A stretch of 64,000 nt of DNA. It comes from Siphonodentalium dalli (lineage: Eukaryota > Mollusca > Scaphopoda > Gadilida > Siphonodentaliidae). The translations under genes and the position numbers were made by a program. The notes under the pieces were generated by a model. That model saw only the letters and a program-made list of their open reading frames with translations, did not search any database and was not told where the DNA came from. The stretch spans positions 114,970,723 to 115,034,722 of the forward strand of contig CP136063.1 of the NCBI GenBank assembly GCA_032622095.1. Direction: 5' to 3'. Of the stretch, positions 32,290 through 43,600 are shown piece after piece; within the stretch, counting starts at the first letter, position 1; each line of letters opens with the position of its first letter.

Positions 32290-33815
32290 ACTCGAAACAA
32301 TATATCGCTTCAAACTGCCGATTGATACATTTTGACCGGCTTTCGTATTCATTGTTCGCAATGTGTTGACATTATAATTAGACGTCATGTTGGATTTTGG
32401 TTGTCTCCTAAGACCAGATGTGGATGCAAATTTGCCATTTTATGTTTCTTCGTTGTATTCAACGCAAAGTAATTCCTACCGATTTGCTTAATTCTTTGCA
32501 TTCTGGACTATAGTCACAAGTGCCGCCATTATGTGGACGTTTGTGACTGGGTGGTGGTTAAGTTTTTGTTTACTAATTCTCCAACTGATAAGATGGACTA
32601 ATGGTGAAACTACTGTTCCATATGAAATATCGTCTATGTAGTCACTTCAATGATATACAATGCCACAGGGGATGTCCCCTTTATAGTTCGTCCGTATGTC
32701 CGTTCGCTAAGTGGTACAATTAAAATTAGACGCCATATTGGATGCCATCTTGTAGTTTCATTCTCTTCTAATAGTGAATATTGATGAAAATTCATACCTG
32801 TCACTTCGTATGTGTGTTCTACATTAAATAAAACAAAATACTGCGCATCATGCTATCATTCGTGGTTCCAATCCCAGGCGATAACTTTATTTCAAATTTT
32901 ATGACATTGGATGGAGGGATATATTTTTACCTATTATTTTACCAATTGAAAAGATGTATTAATGGTCAAATTAATGTTTGATATGAAATGTTATTCTATG
33001 TAGTCATTACAATAATATAGATTTTACCACTGGGGACGTTCCTTTTCTGGATTTTTCGTATGTCACTTCACAAAGTCTTAAAATAAAAACGGACCGCCAT
33101 ATTGGACGCCATCTTGGATTTTGATACTCTTCTAATAGTGAATATTGTTCGAAATTCGCATTTTACACTTGTTATGTGTGTTCTACACTAAATAAAATCA
33201 AATACTACGCACTATTCTATCATTCTGGGATCCAATCCACGGCGATGGTATACTCAGCATTTTATGACATTGGGGGGGGTAACTTTTTGCCTATTATTGC
33301 AAGATTGTTAGGGACGGGATAATAAAGTTCATACCTCCTGGTAGAAAATACTCCAGTCTTTCCAAACATATATGATGTGATGAGCTAGGTCGAGCGTGCT
33401 AGTTTTGTACAGAGTTAACGGGCGACAGTTTATCTGAATTGTCATGATTTTTTTATGCAGAACGTTACATTCTCTACCATGACATCGTGAAATCTCAAAC
33501 AAACCAGAAAAAATAAGAACGTTCCAATCTAGTATCACCATGTACCCAATAATAACAAATAGAACGTTCTGTTTTTGGTGATGTGCTTAACTTTTAACCA
33601 ATTGTGTATAGCTGGTCAACCACTGAAAACAGGCTAATTTTTCGGTAGGGTACCTTCACAAATAGTCTTACCATACATAGCTGCCACCAATTCCGGCAAG
33701 GCCAAGAATAATTTTCATAAATGATATGGATTTACCTTCCAGAAAAAGTTGGTTTCATCTTGTTCTACCGAGGGTAGGGGTATCCGACCACTTTTGGCAT
33801 TTGGCCGCTCCTCTA
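32290..33815 (-). repeat. Right inverted arm of the foldback element
   Basis: The uninterrupted arm, about 1.53 kb, read from 33,815 leftward. It contains the same three modules, with CCATATTGGACGCCATCTTGG (plus strand) near 33,098 and CCATATTGGATGCCATCTTG near 32,732. Confidence 0.78.
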
Positions 33816-34740
33816 TAAATACGGGGTTGGTTCTGCCATTGCCGAACATGTACCAGACCAAACGAGAGACTAGTATGAGAATAATAAAAAAACTCAACCA
33901 AGAACAATGCAGTTTGAATGTACAATAAGCCTTCTTCGTATGTTGGCACCGTTAGGTTTCAGCAGAAGGCGAAAAATAAACACAATGTCACACAAAACAC
34001 CTATCAAAACACCTATATATCAAGAAATTATTTGCCACTACACACTTGAAGAAACAATCACTAAGTTATATTTGATAGTTATATTTGATAGTTATATTTT
34101 ATAGTTATATTACATAATTACTTAAATCATTGAATTTATCGTCTTGGACCAATAAAGAGCGTTCAACGTGAGTCCATATTTAAGTAAACATATTATCTAA
34201 TGACCTTGGAATTATACAATCGTTCATTATATATAAATATATGTACTGAAAACAACTTTTATCTTTATCACTTAGTGCACATACAGAGTCCTGTAATTAC
34301 CTTCATAAATTACGTCAGACCCCCCTCCCCTATTCAGTGTGCTGTAGAAAATTTTCCCCAAAGCGGATTTAGCGGATTTGGATATGCTATACATGAAGGT
34401 CTCCTATTTCCAATGATACCAAATTTAGTTTGTTAAGAATTTTTTCCGGGTAGGTCCTATATTTCAGCTCCGACGGCCAGACTATATATTATTGACCTAA
34501 TTCATACACTAAATTGGTATTTGGGCCCCCTCTTTCGATGAGCCCTTGTGTCTGGACTGTAATTAATAGTAATCACCCAACGTAATAAGGCCTAACTGAA
34601 TCTTATTTGATGGGAATACATATCAATGAACTTATTTTTATAACATTAAGAAGCCATATATATACATTTTGTGTGTGATTTAGCAGCGGTTCGTTAATTA
34701 CGCTAGCGTATATGGTCATATTATATGTTCTAAAATCTTA
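33816..34740. other. Spacer right of the foldback element
   Basis: AT-rich. At 34,064-34,111 there are about 3.7 copies of a 13-bp unit (AGTTATATTTGAT). No gene is recognised. Confidence 0.5.
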
Positions 34741-35010
34741 CAACATACACATGTTAATGAAACTGGCCCAGCATTACTAGGGAGATGTTTGTTCCCTTTC
34801 TTATAGATGGGGGTCATAATGCTATTTTCCATTGATCTGGCGATATATGACTTGAGAGGGATTTTTTAAATTTGTGCGTAAGACATGGTGCAATCTCATT
34901 TAAACATAATCCGAGTAATCTGTTTGGAATTTTTTCAGGACCACTGTCCACAGGCCTTTTCCGGCTTTACTATACTGCCAGGAGTTTCTCTACACCTTCA
35001 ACCATTACAT
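34741..35010 (-). pseudogene. LINE reverse transcriptase fragment (N-terminal RT)
   Basis: The minus strand reads GVEKLLAV, stops, SGPEKIPNRLLGLCLNEIAP, then LSSHISPDQWKIA, then TPIYKKGNKHLPSNAGPVSL. These are the first RT blocks (SGPDxIPN, WK-A-TPI-KKG, NYRPVSL) of CR1/L2-like LINEs. It has a frame change between WKIA and TPIYKKG. It may be from the same family as 20,700-21,640, which covers the later RT blocks. Confidence 0.7.
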
Positions 35011-36769
35011 TTACAGAATTAATTTGAGGGTATGGGTTTCCATGCAATGATGGTTTGAGATCTGTCACAATCTTTAATTTAATACGGACTTAAACTGAGA
35101 ATTTTGCAAATTTGCTTCAGAAATACTATCAGAGAATAACCTATCATTCGTTATTTATGGGTTAGACACCGATGTTATCTCTTTTTCTGGACTTTACATT
35201 TTTCCAAAATAGTTGTTTTTTTGTTTTTTTATTTCAGTCCTTTTTTCAGTTTTTGCTATGTAACAATAATGTGAGGGTCATACCCTCCTTACCAAGACAC
35301 CAGTTTATCAATGTCCATTATAATTTGAATGATAATTGCTTTAAGTGCAAGTAAAGGAATTGCGCTGAAGTGCAAATAATTAATTGCACTTAATAAATGT
35401 CACCATTCTGAAGCTTTAACAAATCATCACAAAAAGCTTCCTCATCATTGGCCAAGTACAGTAATGTCCTAATTAATCGACTTCTTAACCACAGCAGAAT
35501 TTTGGGTAACTTTTCAGGATTTAGTCGGAAATATGGCTTGTTGCCATTCATCGGAAAGCTCTCCCCGAGCTCGATTAATTACGGCATTACTGTAAATATT
35601 CCCATCGCAACATAAGAGAATGGCTCAACCCATTGATCCGAGGGTGTTGACCCAAATATGGAAACCAAATAGTAACCCGTCAGAAATGATTGATATTGAT
35701 TTGCGCAAATGCTCAGGAATAAATGTGAAAACGTCCTCTCATATGGATTGGGACAACACTAATGACTGTCAATATATTGACTTGTAACATATGGTACACT
35801 TCATCCTGATGATGTGACTTTAAGCAAAGGATAGATCTTGTCATTCTCACTCGATAGTGCAATTGTAGGGGCCCATGGTTTGGAAATATTGTAAAACTTT
35901 TAAGTGAAGCATATTAATTAACTAATTCTAAAATTGCACTTGTTGTCTTACAATATTCATGAATCACAAACTTTACAGAGTGTTTGTATCTACAATATAA
36001 AAATATTTGAAATTTCAGGAGTGAATATATAACTGTATTGTCAACTGCAAGCGCTGTCTACCAAAGTTATCACCATTGATTGACTTAATATAAAACTCAC
36101 TTTAGTATGATTATGAATGTTTTGCATTATAACTAAACTTATGAATTATAATTTATATCACTTGTCACTACTGTTCATGACATGTTGCTATGGTGTTATT
36201 CTCATTTTGTGGGTCTTGCCCACTGTTACTTACAATAATTAAAGGTCTTGTTCAGAGAAAATTATTGTGCAAATGTTTTTTGCATAATTCATTTAAGTGT
36301 AAATCAGATATTGCATCACTAGTTAGCAATATATAAAAATATAAATAGTAGAGTATAAATAACATATAAATAGTATGATTTATTTACTATTATTTATTAT
36401 TTTATTTACGAATTAAGCATACGGTAATTGAGTTCTGCTTAAGCCTATAATTGAATTATATTAACCCTTTCATACTGAATGGATTCTCCCACTCACTTGA
36501 GTCACTTTATAAAAGCATACATTGAAACAGTCTATTCTTCATTCAGAGGGGTGTTCAGGTACAAAAGCAGACGTCAGGCAGAAAAACAAGTAATACGAGC
36601 AGTTTAATGATTCATATTTATTGGTGGAACTGTTCAGATAATAAGTTCGACAAATGACCTATGTTTATACCTACATATGACTTTTTTTTTTTTTTTTAAT
36701 GCAATACATGTAGCTTCCCTGTCATTGACAATTGTCAGTCTTGATTCATTGTTATTGATAAATTATATA
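35011..36769. other. Upstream of the first TTC24 coding exon
   Basis: Contains the half-copy hairpin MITE (35,457-35,594), a GCGCTGAAGTGCAA relic at 35,360-35,395, and a piggyBac-like end (TTAACCCTTTCATACTGAA) at 36,462. It should also hold the TTC24 non-coding first exon and promoter, neither of which I can place. Confidence 0.45.
35457..35594. mobile_element. Hairpin MITE, internally deleted copy
   Basis: The left arm is complete (TACAGTAATGTCCTAATTAA through GGCTTGTTGCCATTCATCGG), then GAGCTCGATTAATTACGGCATTACTGTA-type sequence supplies only the last ~25 bp of the right arm. Both TACAGTAATG ends remain although ~80 bp of the right arm is gone. Confidence 0.85.
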
Positions 36770-36992
36770 TACAGTAATGCCCTAAATAATCGACTCCTTA
36801 ACCACAGCAGAATTATGGGTAAATTTTCAGGATTTAGTCGGAAATATGGCTTGTTGCCATTCATTGGAAAGCTCTCATTGAGAGCTTCCCAGTGAATGGC
36901 AACAAGCCATATTTCCAACTAAATCCTGAAAAGTTACCCATAATTCTGCTCTGGTTAAGGTTAAGGAGTCGATTATTTAGGTCATCACTGTA
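36770..36992. mobile_element. Hairpin MITE copy 1 (pogo/Tc1-like ends)
   Basis: Arms of about 105 bp run from TACAGTAATGCCCTAAATAA through GCAGAATTATGGGTAA and GGATTTAGTCGGAAATATGG to a short CTCTCATTGAGAG centre. The right arm has a duplicated TTAACC (GGTTAAGGTTAAGGAG). It ends 20 bp before the acceptor of the first TTC24 coding exon (37,018). TACAGTA ends and TA flanks suggest the pogo/Tigger group of Tc1/mariner (inference). Confidence 0.88.
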
Positions 36993-37046
36993 CCTACCAT
37001 GCGTTATCTATTTCAGGATTATATTCACTGCTAATGCTGGTTAAAT

Positions 37047-37686
37047 ATGAAAATGGACAGACAGGCAGGCTTGGCTGCAATTGATGTGGAAAAATATTCA
37101 AAAATTGGAGTTAAGGAATTACAACAGTCCAGACTTGATTCTGCTATCGATGCCTTTGAATATGCCTTCAGAAAATCTCAATTTATTAAAGATCCATCAA
37201 CAGAGAGGGGCTGTGCATTCAATCTTGGAGCAGCTTATATAGCTGCTGCTCAGCCAGATAAAGGAATAGAAATTCTTAAATTAGCTCAGCCTCCTCCTGA
37301 TACCAGGGATTCAAGATCCAATGGAGATCTATACTTTAATTTCGCTCTCGCTTATGAAGCCCTAAGGAACTATAATGAAGCAATAAAATATTACGAATTG
37401 TCAAAGAGTGAATATGTGTTGGAAAGAGATAATCCTGAGGTGGAAGCTGAGGCTCTTGAAAAATTAGCTAAGTTATATACTTTGACTGGTCAAAGACACT
37501 TTGCAGCTGATGCTTACAAACAGATCAGCATCATGTATGAATTGATGGGGAAGAAATGCAAACAAGCTTCATCGTTATTTGAGCTTTCAAACAAGTTTTT
37601 GGTTGCAAGGGATTTCAAAGAGAGTGAAAGTTTGGCTGATGAATGCATGAAAGTTCTTTCTTCCTGCCAGGATGATCAAAACATTG
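37047..37686 (+). CDS. TTC24: TTC24-like exon 1 (first coding)
   Basis: 213 codons plus one base; donor ATTG|GTGAGT. ATG 37,047 or, two codons on, ATG 37,053 could start; an in-frame TAA lies 12 nt upstream. Acceptor CTATTTCAG ends at 37,018, implying a 5' non-coding exon. Encodes TPRs 1-5, including [14 protein letters not shown] and [18 protein letters not shown]. Confidence 0.92.
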
Positions 37687-40600
37687 GTGAGTTGACATGG
37701 TTAGGATGTTACAATTTTATTTCTTGAACAAAAAAAGTTATCTGGAATACTAGTGATCACTGATCACTGCAGACTTCCAATAATCTGATCACTGCATGAT
37801 CAGATTATTGGAAGTCTGCACATTGTAATTTATTTTCAGGGTTCTCCTTGTCTTAGCCAAGGCTACCATTAAATCGATGTGGAATACTCCTCTGGGATAA
37901 ACAAATGGGAAATAAAGAAAAACTTAGTTATGTTCATAATTTTTATGTCCAAATTTGTCATACTTATCTGTGAATTATATGCAGCGACTTTTGTTGTGGA
38001 ATCATTGCCATTTGTTTGGCAATAAATAATAAACTAAGTTCAGACATGCTTTCTGAAATGCTGTGATCGGGGTGTGTTCGGAATTTTTGGCGATAATAAT
38101 AGTCAAATGCTTCAGTGGGAAAATAGGCTGACATGCTAATCAGTTTGGTTCACTGAAATAAGCAAAAATCTCTTTAAAATTATCTCTGCGGTTACATAAC
38201 CCACAATTTGTATATGTGGAGGACGTTAATATATGTACCAATTGCTCCACTTCAAGATTTATCTGAAAGGCCAAATAATCTTGGGGAGTTTTAATATCAC
38301 TTTGTTGCTCATGTCATGACATAGCATAGATGCAAATATTGAAAAATGCAATCATGCGTATACATGGCTGCTGCATTGTGATACAAATATTTACACTATC
38401 AGGTTGTGGATCCAAATAAAATTTTGTTTGGAGAGAACCAAAAAATAATTACTCAGCATTTGCTAACTATACTGTACCTGTACCTTTAACCCTCTCATGA
38501 CTGGAGCTTCCTGAAATTTTGTGAAAACCTTGTGCCAATGTATTCTCTTATATATGCGAGTCGCACATACAATGCCTCACATATATAAGAGAATGCATTG
38601 GCCTAACAATATTTACCTTCACCTTGTATGTCAGTGCATTCTCTTATATATGTGAGGCTTGCATATATAAAAGAATGCACTGGAACAGGATCTTTAATGC
38701 TCCACCAATGCAGCCCCCATCATGAAAGGGTTCTATTTCTAGCATTATTAATTAGAACAATAATCATATACTCGCTTGGTGATGCCTGAAATGGACTACA
38801 AAAATTAGACTCCATTGGTCAGTAGATTGTTCCTAATTGATACATACACTGATAAATAATTAGAGCTGAAGTACATGGAAATAATCTCAAACTCACTGCA
38901 TTTTGAAAGCAACATTGATTTGCTCTCATTCAATGATCTTTGATTGATATACATACATACAGTAATCGACTCCATAACCACAGCATAATTATGGGTAATT
39001 TTTCAGGATTTAGTCAGAAATATGCCGTATTGCCATTCATCGGAAAGCTGTTAGTGAGAGCTTTCTAATGAATGGCAACAGCCATATTTCCGACTAAATC
39101 CTGAAAAATTACCCATAATTCTGCTATGGTTAAAAAGGAGGGCATTACTGTAGTTAGAAGTAAGTGGTATAGGATCTAAACTCCTTCTATCATCTTTGAA
39201 GAATACCTAAAGAATATGCTACAACCACAGTGTTATATTCATCTATAATACACAACCATATATCTTATCCATATTTAGCTTTTTTCTCATAAAATGAGCT
39301 TAAAGCAGTTTGTTTATTTATTTAACTGAAATCTCTAGCGAGTTTGGAGATTAGCTCACACAATATAATAAATTGGTCCAATATTAACTTGATTTCTACC
39401 TTGAATTATCAATCCATTTCAGGTAATACATATAATGATGTTGGACTGCTATTTACCCAACTTCAGTGTTATGAAAAGGCAGGAACTTGTTTCGAGCAAG
39501 CCTTGCCAATAATTCGTGCCAAAAATGACGGTAGACAGGAGGCAGTAATTCTACAGAATTTAGGTGCTATCTACAACTTCCTTGGTGACTACCAGAGAGC
39601 TGTCAAATTCCATGAGGAGGCTGCCATCAAATATGGTACCGTAACTCATACTTATAACTGATCCATATAATGAAACAACAATATAGTTAAATTATGTTAG
39701 TCAAGCATTCATTTGTAAGTTATATGTATACATTTTGTGGAGATTATGGCCCTGTGAATATTCGAGATTCAAATCGATGATGATATCACCGTTATGATTT
39801 GGTGTCAACACCAATATTTTCAAATATCCAATGATTTGTCATCATTAACACAAGTAGGGCTGGACGATATTAACGAAAATAAAAACTGCGATTTTAAAAA
39901 ATTAAAACCGCGGTTAACGATATAATCGCGGTTTTTTAAAACATCAGACACTAGTAACTTAAAACAGTTTCTCACTGTTCGCTAGAATCACATCATTGTC
40001 ATTAATTTTGACAAGTTGACGTCAATAATAACATACACAACCACTCAACCAGTGACAACCTCATGCTCGATCGATATTCGGAATGAAAAGTAAATTCACC
40101 GGTTAAATTCCGCTATTCGGACAATTTCGTTCCAGTGACTTGACAAATTCTGGTATATACCAATAATTAATAAAACCATTATCTAGTCTATGCCAAAACT
40201 AAAAGTGTTCTATACCATAGTATCCTTTTCTAACTCGGTATATTCAACCATGTTGAGTAAATACATGTTGTTCCCGATGACACTTGCGTCGATTGACAAA
40301 TGGAAATGTGGTTTACCGTCAAGACAAATTTTAGCGAAGTCCACACACACGTAGTACATAACTTTTGGAATTCTGCCAAGCAAGGACACCATGTATTTTT
40401 GGGCGGGTTTGAAGCCCTAATTCTATCATTTTGGTTTTAACCAATCGCCGTGAGTGGTTTCTTCTAGACAAGCAGGGGGCGGTATCTTCGCTCATTTACT
40501 ATTTTGATTGACGGTGCATGTGCATCATTGTACTGAAGGAAGAGGCGTTGCAAAACTGACATTCATTTTGATCTATCACCTGATCAGTCGTCAATTCATT

Positions 40601-43600
40601 TGGTGAATTCTCTTGTAATAAAAAGTACGCAGGGAAGTCGGAGGGTTTGTGTAATATTGTGAGCGAAAGGGGGACGTATTCTGGGTTTTCATATCCCCCT
40701 AATTTCGGTAGTCGTCCTAAACGTTGTTTACTATGATTATTGAATATTGAAAAAGTCAGGACACAGGGATTTAGTTGAAATTTAAAACTTAAATAACTCG
40801 ATTTAGGCTTGAGTTAAACTATTTGTTTGTATACGCTTATGATGGTCTGGCACCCTCTAATTGCCGACGATATTGCGATTATTTTAGTTTAGACGATATT
40901 ACTGACGATATTGAAATATTAACCGGGTATTGACGATTAATCGGGAAACCGCCCAGCACTAAACACAAGTTTGCTAATTTTGCACGATATTTGCCACAAC
41001 ATGCATACAAGTTGCATTATATTGTCAGAGGTTCACTTAGGTATTCTCAAGGAGCGCACAGGAGACAAACTGTCCAAAAAGGACTTACCTTAAGCTGTCT
41101 ATACTTTTATGTAAAATCAGTACGGTAACTGATTAAATGTGCTTTTGGGCAAATATAGACCAATATGTGCCCTATTACTCTGCACAATTGTGGGTGTTCA
41201 TGTAAATATATCGCTAACTAGTGTCACATGATCACTCCTCAAATCTGTCTCTTATTTCAACTCAAATCGGGATTAACTGCAAACTCTATAAAAATTTATG
41301 CATATACATGTATATTCCAAGAAACATTTTAATTTAATTACTAAAACTTAATTGGAATATACATAATTTATAAAACCAGGTAATAGCACATGTGATGTTT
41401 TTTTATTTCGAAATGCACACTGAAATTTCATGATGGGAATATATAATAACAAACTCATGACCAACTTGAGGACCTATGACATGCACCGGCAGTTAGCTGA
41501 TTCGATTCGAGATTTGATTACATATGGATATTGGCCTCCAGATTCTATATCGGATTTTGAATCTGCAGAGAAAGGCCGATTCGCAGTGCCCTAATAGAGG
41601 TTCAGTTTTTCAGTCCTTCTATTTCTGAGAAAAGCAATAGCATTAAAAATTGAAATATTAGGAAGCTATTCAAATGTTGCTATTTTTAGAACAATAGTGT
41701 CATTGCAACATTTTTGATTGGAATTCTCTTTTTTAAATCAATTCTGAGTGAAAAATGAGTACTGGTAACACCAAATGTTTCTCCTGTGTTTTTGGGAATA
41801 ATAAATGTAAAAAAGTCTTCAAAAATAGTTACATAGAAATATGTGTTGTTGTTGTTGTTGTTGGAAGTGTTGCAAGGAAAAGGTAGAGCATCTTTAAGTT
41901 TAATATATTTTATTGCTCTTTTAACCCTTTCTATTCTAAATACTCATTGATGATTAGTTCCCTTGGGAAATGTTCAGATAATAAGTTTAAAGACATATTA
42001 TGTACTTGTTCTGGTGCGTTAAACTGGTGAGTTAGTGTTCAGGCTTCGTGCCAACTGGAGGAATGTAACATTCTACTAACATTGCCGAAAGTCTGAAGCA
42101 AATCGATCGTACCACTCCATAGAAAACGTCGTCAGAACTACGCTCAATTGTAAATATATACTACTCGATTCGGGACGCATCTATCGGCGATAAACTAACG
42201 AAACCCATTTTGCCATCGACAGTTGCTGCATTTAATTATATTATAAGTATGACGGTGTGTGTTGTCAATTTGGATATAATATTTGTAAAAATAACTACAT
42301 TAAACAAGATTATTCTCCGTTTCTATTTTATCACCCTACCGGAGTGTTTGACATCACTTTAACAAACGACCATATAGTTCCGTTGTTGAACTTATTTCAC
42401 ACCAATGTATATGAATCCTTCATCACTAATGTATTATCTTTTCATCTGACTGTTGTCTGCTAATTTATCCTGAACATCCCTCCAACTGAATAATAGACCA
42501 TCCAATGTACACTTTTATAACTGAATGGGAAAATCCATTCAGTATAGAAAGGGTTAAAGTAACAGGATTGGGAGGAGACATGTGCGGGTCACTTAATCTT
42601 ACAGTAATGCTCTAATTAATCGACTCCTTAACCACAGCAGAATTATGGGTAACTTTTCAGGATTTAGTCGGAAATATGGCTTGTTGCCATTCATCGGAAA
42701 GCTCTCAGTGAGAAATTTCCGATGAATGGCAACAAGCCATATTTCCAACTAAAGCTTGAAATATTACCCATAATTCTGCTGTAGTTAAGTAGTCGATTAT
42801 TTAGGACATTACTGTAGTCCCCAAACGAGCCCTGTACATGTGTTATAATTGCATAAATGTTATTTCAGCTGAGATGCAGAACAGAAAGAGTCAGGGTCAA
42901 TGCTTTGCTAACTTAGCATTCGCATTTAGTCAGTTGAATGACATAGAAAGTGCTGGAGAAGCCTATCTACATTCCTTACAAGCTGCTACTGATACAGGTA
43001 TAAAGAGTAGAGCTGAGTGGAGTCGGTATTGACATACTTCAATGAGTAGGGGTACCCAGCTTGACCATTTGTGGTGTTTTGAGGACACACTTGAATTCGT
43101 GTCCAATCACATACCGCATTGGTAGTCATCTTTAAAATCAATAGTTTGCTCTAATATTTTATGTTTCTCATGGACATAACTGTTAGATTGGTGATAATTT
43201 ATATGAAGAGAAAAATTGACTAAAAAGCCCTTCTTGTTTAGTTTGGGGTGGAAAATTACCCCAGTAATTGTGTTGTGAGATACCGGTACATGTGTAAAGT
43301 CTGCGCCTTATTACACTGTGGTCCCATTTTTTGTTGTTTTTTGCCGGGCCATGGATCTTTTGTCTGCGGTAGGGTTTGTTATGTCCACATAATACCTTGG
43401 ATATGTACATTTATGTATATAGTACAAAGAACTGCCATTAACGTTGGCATGTGATCCAATGGCAACACCCTATCAACGACCTGCACACAGCACTAGGGAA
43501 TGGCATCCCACACATGGGGTAATGTGTCAAGACACAGCAAACTGAGTTTTGCAACTCAGGGTGGGTTCAAACTGATGTGGAAACTATAGAAGTTTCCACT

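Larger units (their letters stand above)
25280..33815. mobile_element. ~8.5-kb foldback-like element with long modular inverted arms
   Basis: The outer ends read TAGAGGAGCGGCCAAAT inward from 25,280 and from 33,815, and the homology continues for about 1.5 kb of each arm. Shared anchors are ACCCCTACCCTCGGTAGAAC, GAAACCAACTTTTTCTGGAA, CCATGTACCC-side words, GGAACGTCCCCAGTGG and CTTAACCACC. Each arm contains three diverged modules of about 350 bp carrying CCAAGATGGCGTCCAATATGG. The left arm is lengthened by a 1-kb insertion (26,337-27,384). TAA on both flanks is a possible 3-bp target duplication. The core (about 27,950-32,290) has no transposase. Architecture matches foldback (FB/TU/Galileo-type) elements; the superfamily is unassigned. 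It abuts the N-terminal side of the multicopy pseudogene. Confidence 0.75.
37687..39422 (+). other. TTC24-like intron 1
   Basis: Holds a 23-bp perfect hairpin (37,769-37,819), piggyBac-like MITE B (38,490-38,730) and hairpin MITE copy 2 (38,958-39,152). No other feature seen. Confidence 0.6.
39636..42868 (+). other. TTC24-like intron 2
   Basis: About 3.2 kb, almost entirely mobile: a probable older hAT (39,745-41,593) hosting a younger hAT (39,855-40,961), a piggyBac-like element (41,925-42,553) and hairpin MITE copy 3 (42,600-42,816). A (GTT)n run sits at 41,846-41,862. Confidence 0.65.

Noticed and set aside
39636-39660. Alternative exon 2 donor at GTAACT (39,641)
   Set aside because: It is closer to consensus than GTACCG but would put exon 3 out of frame and lose the conserved TPR.
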